From assembly GCA_028554645.1 (NCBI GenBank), contig JAQOOI010000012.1, positions 434,001 through 498,000 of the forward strand: a stretch of 64,000 bases of DNA. Direction: 5' to 3'. Source of the stretch: Omphalotus guepiniiformis (Eukaryota; Basidiomycota; Agaricomycetes; Agaricales; Omphalotaceae). Numbering within the stretch: position 1 is the stretch's first letter; each line of letters opens with the position of its first letter. Positions 1 to 8,935 of the stretch are shown here, in pieces. The notes beneath the pieces are model-generated. The model saw only the letters and a program-made list of their open reading frames with translations. It was not told where the DNA came from and did no database searches. The translations under genes and the position numbers were made by a program.

Positions 1-126
1 ATCATCTTGAGGTGTAGGAGAAACTCGTCGTTGTCGAGGACCTAGTTTGGTGAGTGTGCTTAACATGATGATGGCGGTAAGAATGAAAATGGGGACTGCG
101 TAGGAAACTTCGTTGGGACTTATCAT
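1..126 (-). CDS. N-terminus of an unknown membrane protein, cut by left edge
   Basis: An ATG at 124-126 on the minus strand opens a frame that stays open for 42 codons to the left edge. The predicted start (MISPNEVSYAVPIF...) has a short polar N-terminus and then about 18 hydrophobic residues (VPIFILTAIIMLSTL), followed by Lys/Arg-rich residues (KLGPRQRR). That is the layout of an N-terminal membrane anchor with the rest on the cytosolic side. It would be transcribed divergently from the PARP gene. The family cannot be named from 42 residues, and the short open frame could be chance, so this is a weak call. Confidence 0.35.
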   Translation of the reverse strand, partial: MISPNEVSYAVPIFILTAIIMLSTLTKLGPRQRRVSPTPQDD

Positions 127-661
127 TGCGTGGGGTTTTTGGGTCTTAGGGGTAGGGGTAGGGCAATGTGCAGTGTGCAGTGTGCAGTGTGTATGGTGTG
201 TGGTGTGTATGGTGTTTGGGTTGGGGGGAGTATACAAGGTTGCAGATTGCAGACCGGAAAACACGCGGTCGTGCGTGCCGAAGATTGCTTGCTTGCTTGC
301 TGAAGATTGCCCGAAGATTCAAGTTCCTGTACCTCAGGCTTGTGGCCATGCTTTGTCCGCGTTTTCCTCAGGCTCCCCTCCCTTTGTCCATACGTTTGAC
401 ACGAAGGAAGGGATTCTATGAAATCACGGATATGAACCATGAACGTTTAAACTCTGATTCCCCCCCCCACTTCCCCCTCCTCCCCTTGATTTAAAGGTCT
501 TTTGTTTTCTTGGGGGTTGACGTTGATACCCCACATTCCCTTCCCTTCCAATTGGTCATTCCGACATATAGTACATCAAAATTCCCTAAACACTCTCCCG
601 TTACCTCCTGAAGCATCCGAAGCATCCGAAGCGTCCGTAGCATCCGAGTCCTGGGGTAAAG
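127..661. other. intergenic, upstream region of PARP copy A, low-complexity
   Basis: No gene is recognised. The stretch holds short tandem repeats: GTGCA/GTGT runs around 168-215, TTGC repeats around 285-302, a C-rich and CT-rich block around 460-490, and imperfect GAAGCATCC repeats around 610-650. From about 256 onward it resembles the sequence upstream of PARP copy B (4430-4689): GAAGATTGC motifs, then CCATGCTTTGTCCGC versus CATGCCTTGTCCGC. The tandem duplication therefore includes the promoter region. Confidence 0.6.
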
Positions 662-2671
662 ATGAGCACAGCCACGGTCACACCAACACTTTTGTCGCTT
701 CTGCATGGTATTGCATCGCAACATAAACCGGGTTTGACAAGAGGTCAACCAACTACTGGTGTTACGGGATCTTCAGCTCCTGGACAAACGACTTTTGCGA
801 ATCTTCCTGCGTTTTTGGCTGGTTTAGCTGTACCCAGTAATAATAATCCGCCTGGTACTAGTCATGCTTCGAATGCACAGCAACTTGCGTCTGCTGCATC
901 TGCTGTAGCGGCGTTGGCTAGTGCTTCGACGACACCGCCGGCTACTACGACTTCTCCGTTGTGTGAGGTTAGTTGGTGATGAATGTTTTTGGTGAACATC
1001 TGAATCTTATTCTGTTATTTCGTTTAGAACTGTCATTTGAAACCCAAGTACAACGATGGATCAAAGACGCATTCGTATTGCTCTAGGAACTGTGCTGCTC
1101 AGGCCATCGCTGCTACGAACGTTAACGGAAGCTCTACTAACAATTCCGGAAACTGTGATGTTCGTTTTTGGTTTCTGGGAACCTGTGATTGGGTTTTTTT
1201 TACTAATGGGTTGATTGTACGCATCTTAGTTCTGTCATGTACGACCGAAACACCCTGGACATCCTTATTGCGGTAAAGCGTGTGCTAAGAACGCGGCTGC
1301 ATCCGGTGGGACTGGACAGACGAATGGTGGTACTGCACAGCAGAATGCTGGAGGTAGAGGTGATTTGTCTTTTTGTTTTTCTTCGAGTTCATGTTTTTGA
1401 AAACACTGGATTCCTGATATCGGTTATTTAATTGTACAGGAACGTCCACATGTCATGCACCTGGATGTACCAAACTTACACATGTCAACGTGGATGGTAC
1501 ACCCGGAGATTACTGTTCCTTGAGGCATAAAACGTCAGCTATACTCGTGTTTATCTCGTTTGTTTGGGTAATTGACGATGACTATTAGCCTTGGGGAGAC
1601 ACTCTGTCTGTTTTGTCTTCAGAATGGGAAGAAGTCGAATTCTAATTTTTGCAGCAAGAAGTGCTTTGATGATGCCGAGGCGAAAGGTCCTATGCTTTTG
1701 GAGGTTCCTGTTGGGCATGCTACGTTCAAGAGTGGTATGTGGGATGATATATCCAAACCATTTGTGGTGTATTTTGCTGATCAATTCGGGTTTTTGATAG
1801 TCTCGGAACAATTCAAGACGTCTTGGAGACACGGGACTAAATGCCCCGAGGTAAAACATATTTACAAGGTCCTTTCTACACACGCATCCTGGGCCGCTTA
1901 TAATGCATACAAGTACGAGCTACATCTCTCCTCGTCCGCAATCATTGATCATTGACGACGAATTCTTTGCTTAAATTAGGGCAAGTGTCGAAGCGCGAGG
2001 TCAATTCATCGCCTCTGGTCGGTCCGCAGGGAACGAGAATCGTCGTTGGCACGGCACGAAAAGAGAGTGTATTCTGGGAGATCCAGGTCAAACACAATTT
2101 TGCAACTCTCCGACGTGTCGTTTGTGTGGGATTATCAAGACTTCGTTTAGTCTTAACTTCTTTGGAAAGAATACTGGATGGGGAAGGTGAGGATTGAGTC
2201 CGGAGGACCCGGTTTTATGAGGGTTTTTGAAAAACTTAAGGTTTGTTTGGTGTAGGTTCGGGAAGGGGATATATACGTCGTCTACGTCTTCAAAGTACGT
2301 GGACCATGATACTACTGAGGGGGTATAATTCGGATAATTGATGGATCATCTCGCGTTTTCCAGGTCCAATGATTATTCCAGTAACGGAACCACATCAACT
2401 TTAAAGGCTATGCTGCTGAATAAAGTCGTGGTTGGGAAAGGATGCAAGCTTTCTCAAGATGATCCTTCTCTTACTGCTGCACCTGCGGGATACGACTCGG
2501 TATGTGGAATTGGAATTGGCATCTTTGTTGCAATTGATATCGTCTGACGACTGAATGACTCTATGTGTATAGGTTCTTGCGGAGAAGGGTGGAAGTTTAA
2601 ACTATGACGAACTCATTATATATACAGAAGATGCGATTCGACCTTCTTTTCTTGTCATGTATGAGGTATGA
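662..2671 (+). CDS. PARP-domain protein with four Cys-rich zinc modules (copy A, intact)
   Basis: Ten exons: 662-967, 1028-1159, 1230-1359, 1440-1533, 1589-1734, 1801-1912, 1980-2186, 2256-2294, 2364-2499 and 2573-2671, giving 466 residues. Residues 1-100 are Ala/Ser/Thr-rich and low-complexity. Four Cys modules follow: C101/C104 with YCSRNC, C145/C148 with HPYCGKAC, C194/C199 with DYCSLRH, and C227/C230 with FCSKKC. Each looks able to bind one zinc. The C-terminal third is a PARP-type ADP-ribosyltransferase fold. It shows RRWHGT (His331), GKGIYTSS (Tyr382) with SKSNDY behind it as in the PARP signature, and DELIIYTE (Glu447), so the H-Y-E triad of a potential poly-ADP-ribosylating enzyme is complete. 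There is no BRCT or WGR domain. Location and target are unknown; nucleic-acid or protein binding through the Cys modules is inference. The start is the first ATG and is matched in copy B. Confidence 0.85.
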
Positions 2672-2691
2672 GAGGTGCATCGCTAGTGCTA

Positions 2692-2963
2692 TGTCGGAAA
2701 TCCCCGATCCCCCATATATGGTCCGGCACCTGATAATGTCCGGCCATTTGATTAGATGAAGAAAATAAAGAAAATATGCCCCAAATTTGCCACCAACCGT
2801 CAAGCGTCGGATTATATAAGCTGTGCGGAATTCATATATACTTCTAAATATGGGACCATTTTTGCTGCTTCGTTATTCTGATATGGTCATATATTCCCGG
2901 CCGAGCCTGACGGCCTGATATATGCATATATAGTCATATATTGTCGGACCGGGAATTCCGACA
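2692..2963. mobile_element. MITE-like element, 272 bp, with TIRs and TA target duplication
   Basis: The left end reads TGTCGGAAATCCCCG and the reverse complement of the right end reads TGTCGGAATTCCCGG, 13 matches over 15 positions. Both ends are flanked by TA (2690-2691 and 2964-2965). The interior is AT-rich with ATATAT runs and has no coding capacity. The paralogous position after PARP copy B (about 6620) continues from the shared GCTAGTGCT straight into sequence that resumes here after the element, so B looks like an empty site. A TA duplication and short TIRs fit a non-autonomous Tc1/mariner-type element. The superfamily is inferred from the TSD only. Confidence 0.7.
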
Positions 2964-3304
2964 TATGCTACTCTGCATACTATGCCCAGTAGTGACTCAG
3001 TGTATTTCTATTTCTTGAAGTAGCTATAATATCGTAACTTATATAACATGAATAGATATTAAATTAAACCAGAATACCAGGCAGCAGAATTTTGGTGACG
3101 CAGGCGGCCAAAGCGAGTGTAACTTGCTCAAAGTGTAACTTTTTGCGTTTCGAACTCCGCTCATCATGTCCGCCGTCGCCTTTAGACATCATGCATCCAG
3201 GTTTCGAAGACCTGAACTCGTTGGCATTATCTAAAACACGGCATACAAAGCTCGGATCAAGACATAATGCCTCTGAACGAGGACAAACAAGGTCAAAAAC
3301 TGGA
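2964..3304. other. spacer between PARP copy A and the cyclophilin pseudogene
   Basis: No gene is seen. The stretch from about 3090 to 3230 is recognisably homologous to 6780-6900 upstream of the intact PPIL4 gene (AAAGCGAGTGT, TTCGAACTCCGCTCATC, CATGCATC-AGGT). The duplicated cyclophilin therefore came with its promoter region. Confidence 0.6.
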
Positions 3305-3955
3305 CTGTATTATCCATCCAACTGGAAACATTCCTCGATATACTACCTACCTACCTACCTACCTCGGCGACCTGACCGCGTTTTTCCAATAATGGTGAGC
3401 TCTTCGCTTGTTCATGCTGATAGATCCTAATGACATTACAGAAATTTTTTTCTTGTCTAGACTGGTGATCATAATAAGCCGAGAGTCAATCTGAACATTG
3501 GTCCTATATCGCGTCACAACACCGAAAACAAAGATCCTCCACCATAGTCATTCGATGTCCTCAGGTTCTTCGCATTTCTCAATTGAGCCGCCGTCAATGG
3601 CACGCTCGTCGACATGCAGATTATCCGGATGAATTTCACTCAGTGTTCAATGATGTTTTTGTGGACGAATATACAAAAGGACATTGGGATTAGGAGTACT
3701 AGTGATTCTCGGTGAGCTACTACGGAACAAGAGTCTTGCTCGTTACTGATACGTGATATAGACGATCCATTCCCTGACACCGTACTCCAATCCCCTTCCT
3801 TGCCCATCCCACCACCAGACGACTCCACCCTTGCCGAAGACCTCTTCCTGCACTCCCTTAGGTGGAAGGGCGTATCGCTGCCTCTGCACGCATAACTGGC
3901 TATGAACCCTACCGTACGCGAAGTATCGATTACGAGCGTTCCGCTGGAGAATAAC
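3305..3955 (+). pseudogene. degraded duplicate of the PPIL4-type cyclophilin gene
   Basis: Pieces of the intact gene at 7015-8669 can be followed in order. An ACTGGAAAC block stands where that gene has its start region, but the ATG context has become TTATCC. Next come GACCGCGTTTTTCC next to a GGTGAG donor, then a TTTCTTGTCTAGACTGGTGATC segment (exon 2 start), GTTCTTCGCA, CAGTGTTCAATGATGTTTTTGTGGA, and GACGATCCATTCCCTGACACC (exon 3 start), ending in a GACGACTCCACCC block. A CTAC microsatellite has expanded at about 3343-3363, the catalytic core of exon 2 is largely deleted, and all frames carry stops. No functional product is expected. Confidence 0.8.
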
Positions 3956-4689
3956 TTCATAGATTTTGTCAATGGTCTAAAGGTCACCTTCATTCCGTAG
4001 GCTTCATTCGTTGATGAATTGCTTGTGCACCAAGACTAGAATTAAATTCATCACTGGACCTTTGGGGATACGGCGCTTCTTGCTTCCTTGGATTTTCTCT
4101 CGCTACCATTCACCTGCCTCAATCGTGTCTCGTCGATCCGATCAACTCACGCAGAGTTTCCTTTCGGTGATACTCTGGCACACTTCCACCTGGCCCTGCC
4201 TCATACCGTGTGCTTCGAGGCAGATTCCTGCAAAGGCGGGTTCGCCGGTGATCCTGCAGCTTAGCAAGGAGGTCACCGGACATGGAGTAGGCGTAGATCG
4301 GTCTGCTCCTGAAAAGGAATTCGAGACTGATCTACGCGATCGACTGCGAAGGTGGACCTCGTATCTATCATATTGAAGCTTAGTGAAGCTCCCCGTTGAC
4401 GAGGGCCCAAATTAGCGGCGAATGTTGCATGCTTAGGGACAACACGCAGCGTCCCGAAGACGCTGAAGATTGCTCGAAGATTGTCCCTGTTACATGCCTT
4501 GTCCGCATTGTTGTCAAGCCTCTTTTTCCTAAACGTTTGAAGGACATGTATATGACTGGACCCTCCCCTCCCCCCTCCGCTAACTTGAAGGTCTTTCTTG
4601 CGGTCGCTACCAGGCATACCTCCCCTTCATCCGATTTCTTTAAGTCTCCTCAAGTTCCCTGCCCTCCTGAAGCATCCTGGTGACCTGAG
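3956..4689. other. junction of duplication units and upstream region of PARP copy B
   Basis: The first part (about 3956-4420) matches neither unit by eye and has no convincing gene; open frames on both strands are short. From about 4430 the sequence resembles the region upstream of PARP copy A (GAAGATTGCTCGAAGATT, CATGCCTTGTCCGC, C-rich block near 4560, CCTGAAGCATCC at 4668). Confidence 0.5.
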
Positions 4690-6600
4690 ATGAGCACAGC
4701 CACAGGCCCACTTTCGTCGCTTCTGGGCATTGTCTCCACGCAGAAACCGGGTTCGACTCGGACAAGGGGTCAGCATATTACTAGACCCTCAGCTCCTGGG
4801 CAAACGTCGCTCGCCAACTTTCCTGCAATTTTGGCCGGCTTAGGTCTGGGTAACGCCAATGGGCCGCCTAATTCGAATGCACAGCAGCTTGCGGCTGCTG
4901 TAGCGGCCTTGGCCATTGCAACAACGCCACTGGCCAGTACGCCGTACCCACTGTGCGAGGTCAGTCGGGATGACTATTCTTCGTGGTTATCTTGAAACTA
5001 TTCCAATTTGGAAATGATGTAGAACTGTCATCTGAAACTCAAGTACAATGATGGCGCGAAGATGCACTCGTATTGCTCAAAGACCTGTGCTGCTCAGGCC
5101 GGTGCTGCTGCGAACGCTAGTGGAAACTCTAACAGTATCGGAAACAACTGTGATGTTCGTTCGTGGTCTCTGTGGCAAGCCTCTGGAAACTTTCTAACTG
5201 CTGGAACCTCGTATCTCAGTTCTGTCATGTACGTCCGAAACACGTTGGACACCCTTACTGCAGTAAAGCGTGTGCCAAGAATGCACTTGCATCTGGTGCT
5301 GGAAAGACGAATGGTACTGCACTGCCGAAAGCAGGAGGGAGAGGTGAATCAATTGTCTTCTCATCCTCATTCCTTCTAACTTACTCAACTGTACAGGTGC
5401 AGCCGCATGTCACGCACCTGGGTGTACTAAAACTACACACGTCAAAGCGGATGGTACGACCGGAGATTACTGTTCCTTGGGGCACAAAACGTCAGCTAGT
5501 CGCACATTTCCTCCGTTCGACTCATTGACGATGATTATCAGCCTCGGGGAGACGCTCTGTTTGTTCTGCCTTCAAAAAGCGAAGAAATCGAATTCTCACT
5601 TTTGCAGCAAGAAGTGCTCTGATGATGCGGAGGCGAAAGGGCCTTCACTTTTGGAGGTTCCTGTTGGGCATGCTACGTTCAAGAGTGGTAGGTTTGAACG
5701 AATTTTGAGATTCATGGTACATTCTGCTTATCTGAACTATTTCTGGGCTTTCAACAGTGGCGGAACAATTCAAGACGTCTTGGAGACACTCAGGGACTAA
5801 ACCGGAGGTAAAACGTATCTACAAAGTCCTTTCCACGCACGCGTCCTGGGCCGCTTATAATGCATACAAGTACGGGCTACATCTCACTAATCTCTTCCTC
5901 CTCATTGACGACATATCTCATTGGTAAAATTAGAACAAGTGTTGAAGCGCGAGGTCAGTTCATTGCCTCTGGTCGGTCCGCAGGGAACGAGAATCGTCGT
6001 TGGCACGGCACGAAAAGAGAGTGCCTCCTAGGAGATCCTGGTCAAACGCAATTTTGCAACTCTCCGACGTGTTACTTGTGTAGTATCATCAAGACTTCGT
6101 TTAGTCTTAATTCCTCTAGAGCGGGAAGGTGAGATGGAGTGAGCACCTGTTTGTGGATAGCCTGAAAACTTGAGCTTTTGTTCGCTGTAGTTTCGGGAAG
6201 GGGATATATACGTCGTCTACGTCTTCAAAGTACGTGGACCTAGTACTACTAGGGATGAGTTGCATGATGATTGATGGATCGTTTCGCATCCAGGTCCAAC
6301 GACTAAGTATTCCAAAAACGTTACCACCTCAACTCTAAAGGCTATGCTGCTGAATAAAGTTGTGGTTGGGAAAGGATGCAAACTTTTTCAAACCAATTCT
6401 TCTCTTACAGCCCCGCCTACGGGATATGACTCTGTATGTGACAATAGCATTGATGCTTTTCACGTTCACGCCTGACTTTCCAATGATTCCATGTGTAGGT
6501 TCTTGTGGAGAAGAATAGCTTATTCAAGGACTTTGATGAGCTCATCGTATACACGGAAGACGCTGTTAGACCTTCTTTTCTTGTCATGTATCAGACATGA
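4690..6600 (+). pseudogene. PARP-domain gene copy B, frameshifted in the catalytic domain
   Basis: The exon pattern follows copy A: 4690-4959, 5023-5154, 5220-5343, 5397-5490, 5542-5687, 5758-5869, 5934-6128, 6191-6229, about 6295-6435, and 6499-6600. All four Cys modules and the RRWHGT histidine motif remain. Two lesions hit the catalytic region. Exon 7 is 12 bp shorter and loses four residues just before the GKGIYTSS tyrosine motif. Exon 9 has 4 extra bases after the SND codons (6295-6310), which create a TAA at once and shift the frame. Downstream sequence, including the DELIVYTE glutamate motif, is still nearly intact, so the damage looks recent. An alternative splice (donor GTGGAC at 6235 with acceptor CTAAG) would restore the frame without the SND residues. 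A shortened product is therefore not excluded. Confidence 0.7.
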
Positions 6601-7014
6601 GTGCATTGTAGTGCTAGTGCTGTGACCACCATGATGCTGTATTTTCTGACCTTGTAGTAGCCATAATAAATATGGAATTAGACACAGAGAATGCTGGCCT
6701 TCCTGAGCTCAGAGATTTCATACCCATGTCCAATTCAGGGATGCTATAGAAAACAAATTTTGTTATTCTTTCAGAGGGGGCGATGGTCAAAGCGAGTGTG
6801 AGCGTCTTTTGCAGACGTTCGAACTCCGCTCATCGCGTCGCCTTCTGACGACCAGGACATGCATCTAGGTCCAGAGGACCTAACTCACATCTCTTCGTTT
6901 ATATTTCCCATCTGAAACACTACACGTTTGAATCGAGGCATTACTAGTACAGGCTAGATTCAGCCAACGAAGAGCCACCCTGGGCCAAGAATTTGATACT
7001 GGATATCCTGAACA
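6601..7014. other. spacer and promoter region of PPIL4
   Basis: No gene is seen. It is homologous in part to 2670-3300 but lacks the MITE-like element. The last 80 bp precede the cyclophilin ATG in an AACA-ATG context. Confidence 0.6.
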
Positions 7015-8669
7015 ATGTCCGTCCTTCTGGAAACCTCTCTCGGTGACCTCGTCATCGATCTCGAGGTTGAAACATGCCCTAAAACATGCGAGAACTTCCT
7101 CAAGCTATGTAAGGTGTATTATTACAACCTGAACGCGTTTTTCAATGGTGAGTCTCTTCTGCTTTTGTGTACTGAAATGAATGTATAGCCCTTTTTAACT
7201 TGATTTTACTTGATTTTACGTGACAGTACAGAAAGATTTTCTTGCTCAGACTGGTGATCCTTCAGCGACAGGAACAGGTGGCGAATCAATATGGTCGTAT
7301 ATCGCTTCACGACAAAAACGAGAAGGACAACAAAAAGGATCTCCTCCTTCGTCTGATGTCCCGAGGTTCTTCGCACCGGAAATCAACCCCAAGCTTAAAC
7401 ACACGACAAAAGGAACTGTCTCAATGGCCGTCGCGCCTCCTTCTACGCATGGCGCTCCTAGTGGCTGCGGGAGCCAGTTCTACGTCACACTAATCGACAA
7501 TGCGGATTATCTGGATGGAATTCATGCAGTGTTCGGACATGTAGTTGAAGGGTTGGATACGCTTGATAAAATCAATGATATCTTTGTGGATAAGGAGTTT
7601 AGGCCTTTTAAGGATATTAGAATTAGGCATGTTGTGATTCTTGGTGAGTAAACACAACTATCTATACTGTCTGACTTTCTTACTGATATATGAGATACAG
7701 ATGATCCATTCCCTGACCCACCAGGTCTCCTCCAACCCCCCTCCTCACCGATCCGACCACCAGACAACTCCACCCGAATCGCCGAAGACGAAGACCCTCT
7801 CGCCACACTCCCCGAAGAAGAAGAAGAGCGTATACGTCGAGAAAAAGCCGCTGCTGCTTCTGCACTCACACTCGAGATGGTTGGTGACCTCCCATTCGCG
7901 AACGTTCGACCACCAGAAAACGTGCTTTTTGTGTGTAAATTAAACCCTGTGACGAGAGATGAAGATCTGGAGTTGATTTTTTCGAGGTTTGGGGTTATTA
8001 TGAGTTGTCAGGTTATTAGGGATAAGAAGACGGGGGATTCGTTGCAGTATGCGTTTATTGAGTTTGATAAGAGGGAGGATGCGGAGCAGGTGGGTTTTAG
8101 GGTTCTGTGGTTTTCTTTTTGATCTGATGGGATGCATGGACACTCTTTGCTTTGTTAGGCGTATTTTAAGATGCAGAATGTGTTGGTTGATGATAGACGA
8201 ATATGGGTTGACTTGTGCGTATCGCATTCACGTTTTCCCGTCTCTGATCTGACGTTTCTCATTTTTGTTTTTGTTTTTGTGGTATAGCTCTCAATCCGTC
8301 GCGAAAACTAACAATGTCTGGTCGAATAATATCAAACGTGGACCTCGTCCGGGATCTTCTCGTGATGGTGGGTTTGCTGGAAGAGGTGATTTGGTACAGA
8401 CGAGACGGTATAGGGATGATGTTGAAGTTGAGCGTGGAGGGACAGGGACGGGGTATGGGATGGTTTTTGATGTTCCGGATCATGGGCATGGGCATGGGCA
8501 GGAGAGGAGAAGGAAGCGAAGTAGGAGTCGGAGTCGGAGTCGGGATGGTCGTAGAGATAAGGATAGGGATAGGGATTTGAAGAAGAGAGAGAGGGAGAGG
8601 TCTGGAAGTCCTAGACGTGAAAGAGAGAGGTACAGAGAGCGGGATTATGAGAGAAGGAGAGGGAGATAG
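7015..8669 (+). CDS. PPIL4: PPIL4-type cyclophilin with RRM and RS/RE-rich tail
   Basis: Five exons (7015-7147, 7227-7643, 7701-8089, 8159-8214, 8288-8669) encode 458 residues. Residues 1-165 are a divergent cyclophilin peptidyl-prolyl isomerase domain ([42 protein letters not shown]). An acidic/charged linker follows, then an RRM at about 255-332 ([11 protein letters not shown] as RNP2, YAFIEFD as RNP1). The tail from about 370 is rich in RS, RD and RE dipeptides. This is the architecture of human PPIL4 (492 aa) and fission yeast Cyp6, nuclear proteins tied to transcription and splicing. The start is fixed by [11 protein letters not shown], typical of the family. It is the only intact member of the duplicated pair. 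Confidence 0.93.
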
Positions 8670-8935
8670 CGCTGACTTGGTGCTGTCTTCATTCGCTGGT
8701 GACTCTGGTGCTTGCTCTTAACCTACGTGCTTTGAACTGTACTTGCTTGATGCGAGGATGTACAAAGGCTAATACATAGTTGTTGGCAGATGTTTAGTAA
8801 AAAGTAAGAGAATGACTGAGCGCCTCTTTCCGGGATATCCGGCCCTGACATCCGTGATCTTTTCGTAGTGCATCATCCATCCTAATTAGTATTACACCGT
8901 TACGCTTCGTCTACCTCTCAATTTCCTTACTGCTC

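Larger units (their letters stand above)
256..3955 (+). repeat. segmental tandem duplication, unit A
   Basis: Unit A contains a PARP upstream region, the PARP gene (662-2671), the intergenic spacer and a degraded cyclophilin copy (3305-3955). The same order occurs in unit B (about 4430-7900). Homology is visible by eye in every PARP exon and most introns, in the spacer (CAAAGCGAGTGT and TTCGAACTCCGCTCATC at about 3110-3170 versus 6790-6835) and in the cyclophilin copy. The boundaries are approximate. Divergence is clearly higher in spacers than in PARP exons, so the duplication is not recent. The 272-bp inverted-repeat element inside unit A is not shared. Confidence 0.85.
4430..7900 (+). repeat. 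segmental tandem duplication, unit B
   Basis: Second copy of the PARP-cyclophilin unit. The order is upstream block, PARP (4690-6600), spacer, cyclophilin (7015 onward). PARP exons 2, 4, 5, 6 and 8 have exactly the same lengths as in unit A (132, 94, 146, 112 and 39 bp). Homology to unit A is lost in the cyclophilin gene at about 7900, so unit A only ever had, or only retains, its 5' half. Confidence 0.8.

Noticed and set aside
146..165. TTAGGGGTAGGGGTAGGG, telomere-like
   Set aside because: Only three imperfect units inside a low-complexity G/T stretch with genes on both sides; not an array.
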